Assembly: GCA_964551975.1 (NCBI GenBank)
Contig: CAZKFI010000042.1
Location: forward strand, 1 to 19,323
Source: REEB426 sp964551975
Lineage (GTDB): Bacteria > Actinomycetota > Actinomycetes > S36-B12
Reading direction: 5' to 3'
Length of the DNA: 19,323 nucleotides
Shown: positions 1 to 7,506 of the stretch, in pieces
Layout: every line of letters begins with the position of its first letter
How positions within the stretch are numbered: position 1 is the stretch's first letter
Program-made: the position numbers and the translations under genes
Notes under the pieces: generated by a model
Told to the model about the DNA's origin: nothing
The model's database searches: none
What the model saw: the letters and a program-made list of their open reading frames with translations, nothing else

Positions 1-82
1 AGCCGTAGCAACAAACTCGAAGACTGTAGGGCAGACGACAACAAATTTCGAATAAGAAAAGTTCGAATGAGAGAGGAAAGCA
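1..82 (+). promoter_or_regulatory. Leader upstream of the BMC-H gene
   Basis: This A-rich stretch precedes the first shell gene and shows no coding sequence. TTCGAAT occurs twice, at 47-53 and 62-68, 15 bases apart, each holding the palindrome TTCGAA. The ribosome binding site AGAGGAAAG (72-80) sits just before the ATG at 83. As the upstream shell and enzyme genes are missing, I cannot tell whether this is an intercistronic gap or an operon promoter. The paired TTCGAAT motifs could be protein-binding sites, but that is only a suggestion. Confidence 0.35.
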
Positions 83-361
83 ATGTCAAACAATGCAATT
101 GGCATGATCGAAACAAAGGGCTATGTCGCGGCGCTCGCGGCAGCTGATGCCATGGTGAAGGCTGCGAACGTCGTGATCGTCGCACGCGAGGAGGTCGGAG
201 ACGGACTCGTCGCCGTCACCATCGTTGGCGACGTGGGCGCTGTGAAGGCTGCGACCGAGGCTGGCTCAGAAGCGGCCGGTCAGGTGGGTGAACTGGTCAG
301 CGTGCATGTGATCCCGCGTCCACATGCGGAGCTGAGCAAGCACTTCAAGGTGTCGGCCTAG
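83..361 (+). CDS. BMC-H hexameric microcompartment shell protein
   Basis: This 92-residue protein is a single-domain bacterial microcompartment shell protein that forms the hexagonal tiles of the shell facets. It aligns by eye nearly end to end with PduA/EutM: GMIETKG at 7-13, ADAMVKAANV at 21-30, GDVGAVKAAT at 49-58 and VIPRPH at 76-81. Lys26 and Arg79, which form hexamer-hexamer contacts in PduA, are conserved. The pore loop reads VGDGLV (38-43), placing Asp40 where PduA has Ser40, so the central pore should carry six carboxylates. The start is fixed by AGAGGAAAG just upstream. The BMC-T gene begins 2 bases after the stop, indicating one operon. The shell-protein call is near certain. Assignment to the aminoacetone (AUM/RMM) type rests on the neighbouring genes. 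Confidence 0.96.
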   Translation: MSNNAIGMIETKGYVAALAAADAMVKAANVVIVAREEVGDGLVAVTIVGDVGAVKAATEAGSEAAGQVGELVSVHVIPRPHAELSKHFKVSA

Positions 362-363
362 GC

Positions 364-1017
364 GTGACCGCACTTCCCGATACCCCCAATCCCGAACTGC
401 GGGTCTACCTCCCCTTGGTGGATCTCCAGCCTCAGTTCGCGGCCTATCTGGGCACCCCGACGCGGGCGCGTGGTTACCCTCCATACGCGGGTCAGCACGC
501 GCTCATCGTCGAGGTTGCGCCGGGGTTGGCGATTGAGCGGGTAACCGATCTTGCTCTGCGCTCGGTACCAGGAATTGAGCCGGGCATCTTGTTCGTAGAG
601 CGACAGTTCGGTGTACTCGAGGTTCATGGCGACGACCTAGCCCAGGTTCAAGCAGCTGGTGCCGCGATTCTCGCCGGAATAGGGGCGAGGGCGGAAGACC
701 AGTTGCGTCCCAGAATTCTCTTTCACGACGTGATCGAGGATGTCAGTGACGCACATGCAGTCATCATCAATCGCAATCGCCAGGCGTCTATGTTGCTCCC
801 TGGGCAGAGCCTTCTGGTGTTCGAGATGACGCCTGCACTCTTTGCAGCCGTCGCGGCAAACGAAGCTGAAAAGTCAGCCCCGGGTCTGACTTTGGTGGAT
901 GTCCAGATGATTGGCGCCGCTGGCCGCGTCTACATTGGGGGCACAACCGAAGAGGTGGAAGTTGCTCGCCAGGCGATCGGGCAGGCACTGACCACCGTGC
1001 AGGGGCGGGATCAGTAG
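364..1017 (+). CDS. BMC-T tandem-domain microcompartment shell protein (EutL-like)
   Basis: The 217-residue product has the length and two-repeat layout of trimeric BMC-T shell proteins such as EutL, whose trimers mimic hexamers and often form larger gated pores. The first BMC domain is roughly residues 12-100 and the second about 115-213, with VYIGGTTEEVEVARQAIGQA closing repeat two much as VLEVHGDDLAQVQAAGAAIL closes repeat one. The first half holds a Pro/Tyr-rich segment (ARGYPPYAG) that I cannot place. It starts with GTG 2 bases after the BMC-H stop, with AAGG about 13 bases upstream, suggesting coupled translation. Similarity is clearly lower than for BMC-H, so the repeat boundaries are approximate. 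In M. smegmatis the aminoacetone locus also carries a BMC-T, which fits this order. Confidence 0.85.
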   Translation: MTALPDTPNPELRVYLPLVDLQPQFAAYLGTPTRARGYPPYAGQHALIVEVAPGLAIERVTDLALRSVPGIEPGILFVERQFGVLEVHGDDLAQVQAAGAAILAGIGARAEDQLRPRILFHDVIEDVSDAHAVIINRNRQASMLLPGQSLLVFEMTPALFAAVAANEAEKSAPGLTLVDVQMIGAAGRVYIGGTTEEVEVARQAIGQALTTVQGRDQ

Positions 1018-1045
1018 TCAAGCTTGATGCAGCATGGGAGGGTCC

Positions 1046-2035
1046 ATGGCGGATCAAACGAGTGATGGGGTCGTGTTCGAGGACTTCGCGCGGGCTGCGT
1101 TGCCGATGTACGGCTTTGGGCCGGAAACGCCACTGACCCTGCTGAATGTGTCTGAGAATGCGACCTTTCGCATCGACCATCCTGACGGTGGGCGAAGTGT
1201 TCTGCGCGTTCATCGGACCGACTATCACACGCTGCCTGCAATTGAGAGCGAGTTGACTTGGATCACTGCCCTGCGTGAACAGGGCATAGTGAAGACTCCG
1301 CCGTTTCTGCCGACGGATTCGGGAAGTCCGGTGGCTACGGTGACGTTGCCCAATGGCGCCTCCCGCTATGTCGCCCGCTTCGCCTGGGTTGACGGTGTGG
1401 AACCCACCGAGGATCGCCTGGTTGAGGACTTCAAGCAGTTGGGTGCGGTCACCGCCCGGCTGCATTTGCACACCAAAGGGTGGTCGAGACCAGCGGGCTT
1501 TACCCGATTCACTTGGGATTTCGAAACCTCCCTTGGGTCTGATGGACACTGGGGGAGTTGGCGTGACGGGCTTGGCGTCGGGCCCGAGGAGGCGGAAATT
1601 CTCGGTCGTTGCGCGGACCGCATCCAAGCGCGCCTTCAGGCCTACGGCAAGGGTCCGGATCGCTTCGGCCTGGTGCACGCGGATATGCGTCTGGCGAATC
1701 TGCTGGTAGACGGTCCCAATGTGACGGTCATCGACTTCGACGACTGCGGATTCAGTTGGTTCATGTACGACCTTGGATCTTCCCTGTCATTCATCGAACA
1801 CGAGCCATATGTGCCCGATCTGGTGGACTCCTGGGTCACTGGGTACCGGTCGGTGACACCGTTGACAGTGGATGAGGAGACCGAACTCCCAACCTTCATC
1901 ATGCTCCGTCGCCTACTCTTGGTGGCTTGGATCGGGTCCCACTCCAGCACAGAAACGGCTCAGGGTCTCGGAGAGCAGTACACGCAGGACAGTTGCCGGC
2001 TGGCAGAGGAGTACCTGTCACGATCGTTTAGCTGA
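1046..2035 (+). CDS. APH-fold kinase, probable 1-amino-2-propanol kinase
   Basis: The product (329 residues from the chosen start) is an aminoglycoside-phosphotransferase-fold kinase. The catalytic loop is HADMRLAN (211-218) with catalytic Asp213 and Asn218. The metal-binding motif is IDFDD (229-233), followed by a typical YDLGSSL. The N-lobe shows a VLRVHR strand near 52-57. The family phosphorylates small amino alcohols, choline or antibiotics using ATP. Beside BMC shell genes, a short-chain dehydrogenase and a GntR regulator, the best role is the (S)-1-amino-2-propanol kinase described from the M. smegmatis aminoacetone microcompartment, which makes a phosphate ester for a PLP-dependent lyase. 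An in-frame ATG at 1034 exists, but GGGAGGG (1036-1042) lies just before the ATG at 1046, so I chose the latter. Substrate is inferred from context only. Confidence 0.85.
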   Translation: MADQTSDGVVFEDFARAALPMYGFGPETPLTLLNVSENATFRIDHPDGGRSVLRVHRTDYHTLPAIESELTWITALREQGIVKTPPFLPTDSGSPVATVTLPNGASRYVARFAWVDGVEPTEDRLVEDFKQLGAVTARLHLHTKGWSRPAGFTRFTWDFETSLGSDGHWGSWRDGLGVGPEEAEILGRCADRIQARLQAYGKGPDRFGLVHADMRLANLLVDGPNVTVIDFDDCGFSWFMYDLGSSLSFIEHEPYVPDLVDSWVTGYRSVTPLTVDEETELPTFIMLRRLLLVAWIGSHSSTETAQGLGEQYTQDSCRLAEEYLSRSFS

Positions 2036-2070
2036 TTGGCATCCACCAGACCGAATCGAAAGGAGCAACG

Positions 2071-2856
2071 ATGCTGACACCTATTAAGGGGCGCACCGCA
2101 ATCGTCACGGGCGGAACCAAGGGAATTGGCAAGGGCATTGCTCGAGTGATGGCCAAGGCCGGGGCAAATGTGCTGATTACGGGGCGCAACGAGGATGATG
2201 CGCAGCGGGCTGTTGCTGAATTGACGGGTCTTGGGGCTCAGGCCAGCTATTTTCTCGGCGACGTCGCCACCCAGAAGTCCTGTGAAGCGATGGCAGCGGC
2301 GGCGGTATCCACCTACGGCGGTATTGACATCCTGTGTGCGAATGCTGGCATCTTCCCAGCTTCAAAGCTCGCATCTATGACCGAAGACGAGATGGACCTT
2401 GTCTACGGCACCAACCTCAAAGGCACGATGCTCAGTGTGCAGGCGTGCCTACCGCACCTGAGGGACTCTGGCCATGGCCGAGTCATCCTGACTTCTTCGA
2501 TCACCGGGCCAATTACGGGATATCCAGGTTGGTCGCATTACGGCGCAAGCAAGTCCGCCCAACTCGGCTTCATGCGGACTGCGGCGATTGAGCTTGCACC
2601 ACTAGGCATCACGGTGAACGCTGTCCTGCCTGGCAACATTGCCACCGAGGGGCTGGCAGATTTGGGACCGGAATATCGAAAGTCCATGGAGATGTCGATT
2701 CCGCAGCGGCGCCTCGGTGAAGTTGAAGACATCGGTAATGCTGCGCTGTTCTTTGCCTCCGATGAAGCTGCTTACGTCACGGGTCAGGCACTTGTTGTGG
2801 ACGGCGGCCAGATTCTGCCGGAGTCGCTCGCCGCCCTCGACGCGATGGAGTCATGA
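2071..2856 (+). CDS. Short-chain dehydrogenase, probable aminopropanol/aminoacetone oxidoreductase
   Basis: This 261-residue classical SDR has the Rossmann cofactor motif TGGTKGIG (13-20), ANAG at 90-93, and catalytic Ser143, Tyr157 and Lys161 (YGASK). An NVLITGRN strand suggests NADP(H) preference through Arg39, though this is weak evidence. It ends in the VDGGQ typical of the family. In aminoacetone microcompartment loci the SDR interconverts aminoacetone and 1-amino-2-propanol, the substrate of the adjacent kinase. AAAGGAG (2060-2066) precedes the ATG by 4 bases. The stop overlaps the start of the GntR gene (ATGA at 2853-2856), showing one transcript. No encapsulation peptide is obvious, although the short tail after VDGGQ (about residues 247-261) is somewhat long and could be tested. 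Confidence 0.88.
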   Translation: MLTPIKGRTAIVTGGTKGIGKGIARVMAKAGANVLITGRNEDDAQRAVAELTGLGAQASYFLGDVATQKSCEAMAAAAVSTYGGIDILCANAGIFPASKLASMTEDEMDLVYGTNLKGTMLSVQACLPHLRDSGHGRVILTSSITGPITGYPGWSHYGASKSAQLGFMRTAAIELAPLGITVNAVLPGNIATEGLADLGPEYRKSMEMSIPQRRLGEVEDIGNAALFFASDEAAYVTGQALVVDGGQILPESLAALDAMES

Positions 2857-3677
2857 CCGGCGATCCAGCCTCAGGGTCTGGGCTGGGTCCGACGAGTGAG
2901 GATGTACGCCAACGTCTGATGGAGTTGGTCCAGCAAGGGACCTTGCGACCGGGGCAGCGATTGGGCGCGGAGCGCGAACTTGCTGAGGAACTCGGCGTGA
3001 GCCGTTCATCGCTGCGACAAGCGTTGGCCTGGATGGAGTTGGCTGGAGTCATCCGACGGGTCCCTGGGCGCGGTGGTGGCACTTTCGTGGCCGGCAACAA
3101 GGTCGAACGGGATCTGTCGCGCATCGTGGGCGTTCCTATGCTCTTGCGGGATCAAGGTTTTGCTGCGGGTACGCGGGTTGTCAGCGTTGGTGTACGGCCA
3201 GCAGGGGAACGTGTTGCGCAGGCGCTCGGCATTGAATCAACAGCATTCATCGTGGACCTGGTCCGAATCCGATTCGCTGACCAGGCGCCCATCTCTCTCG
3301 AGCAGGCGATGATCCCGGCAGACCGCGTCCCGGACCTGCCCTCACGGGACCTGAGCGGATCCCTCTACGAATTGCTAGATCGTGAATACGGTCTACGTCC
3401 CGGCGAAGCCGTGGAGCAGATTGAGGTGGCCGCAGCCACTGCCCAAGAGGCAGCGATTTTGGAGATGACCCCTGGTCATCCAGTCCTCGTGATTACCCGT
3501 ACAACCACTGACTCCGATGGTGCCGTTTTCGAATACTCCCGCGATCTGTTCAGAGCGGATCGAACGCGCATGCTCGTTCGTACTCAAGGCACCCCGTCTA
3601 GTGAGCGCGCCAGGTTGGCTGGGCGTCGCGTCGAGGTACTCCCCGGCCGAGAAGGGCAGGGACTGGGAGTGGAATGA
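2853..3677 (+). CDS. GntR family regulator, HutC-type (UTRA domain)
   Basis: The 274-residue protein has an N-terminal winged helix-turn-helix (about 14-80) with the GntR signature: LRPGQRLGAERELAEELGVS, then SRSSLRQAL and a GRGGGTFV wing. The C-terminal part (about 95-250) resembles the UTRA ligand-binding fold of HutC-subfamily regulators, with SLYELLDREYGLRPG, PVLVITRTT and FEYSRDLFRAD. Such proteins usually repress the catabolic operon they sit in and are released by its substrate or an early intermediate. Here the ligand would most simply be aminoacetone, 1-amino-2-propanol or its phosphate, which is an inference. Translation is coupled to the SDR gene by an ATGA overlap. Its own stop overlaps the ATG of a 43-codon frame. 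Confidence 0.9.
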   Translation: MTGDPASGSGLGPTSEDVRQRLMELVQQGTLRPGQRLGAERELAEELGVSRSSLRQALAWMELAGVIRRVPGRGGGTFVAGNKVERDLSRIVGVPMLLRDQGFAAGTRVVSVGVRPAGERVAQALGIESTAFIVDLVRIRFADQAPISLEQAMIPADRVPDLPSRDLSGSLYELLDREYGLRPGEAVEQIEVAAATAQEAAILEMTPGHPVLVITRTTTDSDGAVFEYSRDLFRADRTRMLVRTQGTPSSERARLAGRRVEVLPGREGQGLGVE

Positions 3678-3805
3678 CGGATGTCAGTACCTCGAGCGGT
3701 GAGACTGCTCGCGAGGTGCTGCATCAGGTCGAGCTAGGTCTTATGCCCTCATCTCAAGGTCTTTTGCCGGGCCTCATTGGCCTGTCTACCAGGCATGCTT
3801 CATGA
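3674..3805 (+). CDS. Possible 43-residue ORF coupled to the GntR gene
   Basis: An ATG at 3674 overlaps the GntR stop (ATGA), the same coupling seen between the SDR and GntR genes. The frame stays open for 43 codons. The peptide begins MTDVSTSSGETAREVLHQVE and continues with a hydrophobic, glycine-rich GLLPGLIGL segment (28-36). I recognise no family. It could be a real small protein, the truncated N-terminus of a lost operon gene, or chance. The peptide has a helical-looking half (TAREVLHQVELGL) of the kind found in microcompartment-targeting peptides, but a free-standing one would be unusual. Confidence 0.3.
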   Translation: MTDVSTSSGETAREVLHQVELGLMPSSQGLLPGLIGLSTRHAS

Positions 3806-3838
3806 ATGGGCCGTGATCAACCGTGGGCCCTGATCGTT

Positions 3839-3856
3839 CGCTGGCCCTCACCAGCG
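3839..3856 (+). other. Hairpin before the membrane-protein gene
   Basis: CGCTGG (3839-3844) and CCAGCG (3851-3856) form a perfect 6-bp stem around the loop CCCTCA. It ends 4 bases before the ribosome binding site AAGGGAG (3861-3867) of the next gene. There is no U tract, so it is not a standard terminator. It might affect initiation or end transcripts from the BMC operon weakly. A weaker GGGCC/GGCCC pairing lies just upstream. Confidence 0.3.
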
Positions 3857-3875
3857 CGAAAAGGGAGTAGATGCG

Positions 3876-4430
3876 ATGTACCGCAGAAAATTTGATCAGA
3901 TGGTGTCCCTAGCTGGTGTGGTGCTCGCGGTTGTCCTGGGCGTCGCCGGCGCACTGCTGCTCTGGGGAGGAAATTTCGCTCACGGAACGGTCACGACGGA
4001 GCTCACAGGTCAGCGCATCGCCTTTTCGGCGAACGCTGAGGAGTTACCACCGGAACTCCAGGACCTGGCAGGAGTGGCGGTCATTGATGGACCGACTGCC
4101 CAGGCATACGCCGAACTGATCGATGGGCATTTGGCGGGTATGGCGGGCGGCCAGACGTATTCCGAGGTTTCCGCGGCATGGATTGAGGGTGGACGTTCCG
4201 ATGAAACGCTCGCTGATCAGCGGATGACGTTGTTCATGGGTGAAACACTACGCGGTCTGCTGCTCAACGCGTACGCATTCTGGACGGTCGGCACAATCGC
4301 AATTTTCGCAGCGTGGGGCGCTTTTGCTGCAAGTGCGCTGATGTTCCTGCTGGCCGGGCTGGGTTTCATCCACATGAGTCGTACGGACCTCAACGAGGTG
4401 ATCTTCGACCACGCAGCGAGTAGTCGCTAG
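3876..4430 (+). CDS. Membrane protein of unknown function
   Basis: The 184-residue product has one N-terminal membrane segment (about 11-31, after MYRRKFDQ) and a long hydrophobic stretch at about 127-166 that probably forms two further segments. Between them lies an extracytoplasmic region of about 95 residues with HGTVTTELTGQRIAFSA and WIEGGRSDETLADQR. I recognise no enzyme motif. Relatives in actinobacteria are, as I recall, of unknown function and sometimes mislabelled as ring-opening dioxygenases; there is no support for that activity here. AAGGGAG (3861-3867) lies 8 bases before the ATG. It probably has its own promoter, lying 198 bases after the GntR stop. Confidence 0.75.
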   Translation: MYRRKFDQMVSLAGVVLAVVLGVAGALLLWGGNFAHGTVTTELTGQRIAFSANAEELPPELQDLAGVAVIDGPTAQAYAELIDGHLAGMAGGQTYSEVSAAWIEGGRSDETLADQRMTLFMGETLRGLLLNAYAFWTVGTIAIFAAWGAFAASALMFLLAGLGFIHMSRTDLNEVIFDHAASSR

Positions 4431-4507
4431 GCGGCACATTGCGTTGCAGGTAGTTGCTAGCCCTGGCCGGCGAAAGCGGTAGCGCAGCACCCTGCCAGGA
4501 TGCGGAT

Positions 4508-5644
4508 ATGCGCAGGCTGGTCGGCCATGTGGTTCTCGCGCTGATTCCACTGTGCCTGGTATCGCAGCCAGTTTTGGCTGTCCCCGGGGAATCCTTCCTG
4601 GGTTCCAGCGTCACGCTGCAAGCAACGCGGCTGCCCACCGCCGATGAATTGCGCTGCGCGAACGTCGCCTGCTCACCAGGGCTCTTCCCTGAGCCAATGT
4701 TGACTGGTGTTGAATACCGCACCGATCGGTTGATTGGCGGTGGCGCCTTTGCCTCTGATTCCGGGTATCAAGGCAAGTTGAGTGCCTTCTGGACAAGTGC
4801 GCCGACCATACAAAGCACCAGCGACGCCGCATTCCTTTCGATCAATCTCGTGTCCTTTGCCACTACCGGGGATGCTCGGACGGCGATCCGCAACGATGCG
4901 GCCTTGGAGGGCATAGACCTGCAGCCCAGTGCATCGGCAAATTCGGTGGATCGATGGACAGCCACCCTCAACGCGCCGGATGGTTCGCGGGTCAACTACG
5001 TTTACCTGCTGACAAGATCCCCAGCGCCTTCGGTCATCAGATCCGTGTGTGCGCTGACTGGATCTACTCGGCGAAGCCCATGGTGTGGGCCATCATCACT
5101 CCTGCGGATAAGCATGGATCTTGCTCTCAGGGCCCCTCAAGCAGAGCCACCTGAGCCCATAGAACGTGAGTCGATGACTCAGCTCCCGACCACATTGCGC
5201 CAAGTGTTCTCGACGGTCTCACCAGGGACCGCGCCGTGGCTTGCTGACACTCCTGACGACGTGCTTCTCGAGGCACTCGCTGATACAACCACCCTGAGCA
5301 GTCAGTATGAGCCGAGTGGGCAACCTGCTCTGGCCCTCTTCCTTCGTAGTGTTCAGATAACCGGCAGTTCCGGGACACAGGCATTCGTCAGTCAGGGCTG
5401 TGCACGGCCGCTTCCCGGCACAAGCTGTCGCCTAGTGCCGTGGGGTACTGAGGGAACGGTGATGCACGTTGGTCTCAAGTCACGACCTCGGCAGGTTCTC
5501 ATGATGCAGATGCGAGTGTTCGCCAACGGTCGCCTGGCGACCCTTACATGCACTCGGCCCCGCGGCTACTCGGCACTTACTGCGATCCAGCAGCGCACCT
5601 GTATCGATGCGGGAGCTGCTTTGACTCGAGCATCCGCTGCCTAG
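4508..5644 (+). CDS. Secreted protein of unknown function
   Basis: The 378-residue product starts with a clear Sec signal peptide: MRRLVGHVVLALIPLCLV, with likely cleavage after PVLA (about residue 24). An in-frame TTG at 4454 would put 18 polar residues before the signal, so I chose the ATG at 4508, which has AGGA at 4497-4500. The mature protein is rich in Ser, Thr and Ala and has nine or so scattered cysteines (for example CANVAC, CALTG, CARPLPGTSC, CTRP), suggesting disulfides outside the cell. No catalytic motif, repeat or cell-wall anchor is visible. It ends 19 bases before the end of the convergent oxidoreductase gene. Confidence 0.72.
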   Translation: MRRLVGHVVLALIPLCLVSQPVLAVPGESFLGSSVTLQATRLPTADELRCANVACSPGLFPEPMLTGVEYRTDRLIGGGAFASDSGYQGKLSAFWTSAPTIQSTSDAAFLSINLVSFATTGDARTAIRNDAALEGIDLQPSASANSVDRWTATLNAPDGSRVNYVYLLTRSPAPSVIRSVCALTGSTRRSPWCGPSSLLRISMDLALRAPQAEPPEPIERESMTQLPTTLRQVFSTVSPGTAPWLADTPDDVLLEALADTTTLSSQYEPSGQPALALFLRSVQITGSSGTQAFVSQGCARPLPGTSCRLVPWGTEGTVMHVGLKSRPRQVLMMQMRVFANGRLATLTCTRPRGYSALTAIQQRTCIDAGAALTRASAA

Positions 5645-5663
5645 TGCCGTGATCGCCAGCCAG

Positions 5664-6755
5664 TCACTGAAGTGGCTCTGGGATGGAGCAGGTGGTGGTC
5701 ATCTGGTAGGTCCGTCCAACGGTGGAGGCGACGTGTATACCGTGCATTGCCTCCAGAACGTGTAGTGCCATTGCCCCTGACGCTCGCGGGCTCTGCTGAG
5801 TTCGAATGGCATGAGCAAGATCAGCTACGCCGAGGCCGCGACTGTCGTTCTGCCAGGGTCCGAGAACGGGGATCGACGTCCATTCGGGTGCGTGGCCTTC
5901 GCGCAAGAGAACTGGTCCACCAAACGTGTTCGGGTCTGGTCCATGCATGCTCGCCAGCGTTCCGTAGACCTCAAGGTGGGGGACCTGCGCCGCCCAAACG
6001 TCGAAGGTCGTAACAAGTGTTGCGGTAGCCCCGCTCGTGAAGCGCAGCAGTGCCGCGACGTGGGTAGGCACCTCGACGTCGATAACGGATCCAGCCAGGG
6101 GCTCACTCGTGATCGTGCGAGTGGGGAATGTGGTCTGCTCGAAGCCCATCACCTCCGATATCGGCCCGATGAGGCTCACCAGCGCAGTGAGGTAGTACGG
6201 ACCCATGTCAAGTAGGGGACCGGCACCAGTTTGGTAAAAGAATGCTGGGGCAGGATGCCAATTCTCGTGACCATGGCAGATCATGAACGCAGTCGCGGCC
6301 ACCGGTGCTCCGACTCTGCCCTGGTCCATAAGTCGTCGACAGGTTTGTAGGCCATCACCAAGGAAGGTATCTGGGGCGCAGCCAATGAGTAGACCGGCTG
6401 CTTGGGCCTGATTCAGCAGAGCCTGTGCATCCTCAAACGCAACTGCGAGGGGCTTTTCGGAATAGACATGCTTACCCGCGCTCAAGGCCGTCGCGCTGAT
6501 GCTGGCGTGAACTTGTGGCGTCGTGAGGTTCAGAACTAATTCAATGGCCGGATCCGAGAGTAGGTCGTCGAGATTTTCATAACCTCGAATGCCCCATTGT
6601 GTCGATGTTGCCTGAACTCGTGACTCATCGAGATCACTGCATCCGATGATGTTGACAGCGTCGGCAAACCGTGCGGAGAGGTTGCTCAAGTAGGTGGCGC
6701 TGATGTTGCCAAGCCCAACAATGCCTACACCCACCGGTGCATGTTCAGCCGGCAA
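5664..6755 (-). CDS. Gfo/Idh/MocA family oxidoreductase
   Basis: This 363-residue protein has the N-terminal NAD(P)-binding fold with VGIVGLGNIS (10-19) and the family hallmark Glu100-Lys101-Pro102 (YSEKPLA). The C-terminal substrate domain shows GPLLDMGPYYLTAL (179-192). Classical dehydrogenases of this family have D-x-G-x-H-x-x-D there; here Tyr187 stands in the His position. The family oxidises sugars, inositols or sugar derivatives, commonly at a ring hydroxyl, with NAD(P). It is the last gene of a three-gene operon, overlapping the upstream SDR gene by 11 bases. The neighbours suggest it acts on a sugar released by, or still attached to, the substrate of the phosphorylase-like protein. 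The exact substrate cannot be read from the sequence. Confidence 0.88.
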   Translation of the reverse strand: MPAEHAPVGVGIVGLGNISATYLSNLSARFADAVNIIGCSDLDESRVQATSTQWGIRGYENLDDLLSDPAIELVLNLTTPQVHASISATALSAGKHVYSEKPLAVAFEDAQALLNQAQAAGLLIGCAPDTFLGDGLQTCRRLMDQGRVGAPVAATAFMICHGHENWHPAPAFFYQTGAGPLLDMGPYYLTALVSLIGPISEVMGFEQTTFPTRTITSEPLAGSVIDVEVPTHVAALLRFTSGATATLVTTFDVWAAQVPHLEVYGTLASMHGPDPNTFGGPVLLREGHAPEWTSIPVLGPWQNDSRGLGVADLAHAIRTQQSPRASGAMALHVLEAMHGIHVASTVGRTYQMTTTCSIPEPLQ

Positions 6756-7506
6756 GCCAACCTCCGTCGACAGGCAGTACGACCCCGGTCACGTAGCGTG
6801 CGGCATCGCTCGCCAGGAATGTCACTGGCCCGGCAATGTCAGATGGCTCTGCCCACCGCGCTAACGGAATGCGCGCGTCAATTGGTGCGCGAAGGTCCGC
6901 GTCTTCCAGGAGCCGGCCTGCCATTGCAGTGCGGACGTAACCAGGTGCCACGGCATTCACCCGAATCCCCAGTGGCGCCCACTCAAGTGCTAGCGCCCTC
7001 GTTAATCCCGCAAGCCCACTCTTTGCAGCGGTGTAAGCCGCGACCATGCTGGAGCCTTGAAGTGACAGCAGCGAGCCAATATTCACGATCGCTCCGCCTG
7101 CAGTGCCAAATGCTCGGGCTGCAGCCTGACTGAGTTGGAATGCTGCCGTGAGGTTGACGTTCATTTCATGCTGCCACTGATCCAGCGTCATCTCCAGAGC
7201 GGGAGTGACGGTTATTCGGCCAGCGTTGTTGACCAGGATGCTTGGCTGACCCAGTTCCTGATGAATCTGTTCCATCAGTGCAGTGATGCCCGAGGGTGAC
7301 AGTTCATCAAGGTCACATTGGTAGGCGCGGGCACCGGCATCCCAAGCCTGAACGTCCTCTAATGCCTCAACCACATTCGTTCGGTAGATAAGGGCGACAT
7401 TGGCCCCGGCCTGAGCCAATCCCACTGCAATGGCCCGTCCGATGCCAGTACCAGCACCGGTGACCAGGGCCACGCGCCCGGTGAGGTCACATGGCGACGA
7501 CGTCAT
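6745..7506 (-). CDS. KduD-like short-chain dehydrogenase
   Basis: The 253-residue SDR has TGAGTGIG (16-23), NNAG (93-96), Ser145, and YTAAK with Tyr158 and Lys162. Compared from memory with E. coli KduD (2-keto-3-deoxygluconate/2-deoxygluconate oxidoreductase) it shares AVGLAQAGANV, LSLQG followed by the active-site Tyr segment, RIPLARW and the C-terminal VDGGWLAG, so a sugar or deoxysugar acid keto-reductase/dehydrogenase is likely. Its start overlaps the stop of the phosphorylase-like gene (ATGA), and its end overlaps the oxidoreductase gene by 11 bases, so all three proteins are probably made together. It is only a distant paralogue of the SDR at 2071 and should not share its substrate. 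Confidence 0.88.
   Translation of the reverse strand: MTSSPCDLTGRVALVTGAGTGIGRAIAVGLAQAGANVALIYRTNVVEALEDVQAWDAGARAYQCDLDELSPSGITALMEQIHQELGQPSILVNNAGRITVTPALEMTLDQWQHEMNVNLTAAFQLSQAAARAFGTAGGAIVNIGSLLSLQGSSMVAAYTAAKSGLAGLTRALALEWAPLGIRVNAVAPGYVRTAMAGRLLEDADLRAPIDARIPLARWAEPSDIAGPVTFLASDAARYVTGVVLPVDGGWLAG

Noticed and set aside
788..1678. Long minus-strand frame of 296 codons
   Set aside because: It lies opposite the end of the BMC-T gene and most of the kinase gene, both well supported by motifs, and its product is Arg/Ser/Pro-rich without recognisable domains.
5641..5686. Terminator between the convergent secreted-protein and oxidoreductase genes
   Set aside because: AGCCA/TGGCT pairing gives only a short bulged stem that extends into the oxidoreductase gene, with no U tract.
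5672..6215. Plus-strand frames opposite the Gfo/Idh/MocA gene
   Set aside because: They oppose a gene with intact cofactor motifs and encode Arg-rich sequence with no similarity I recognise.
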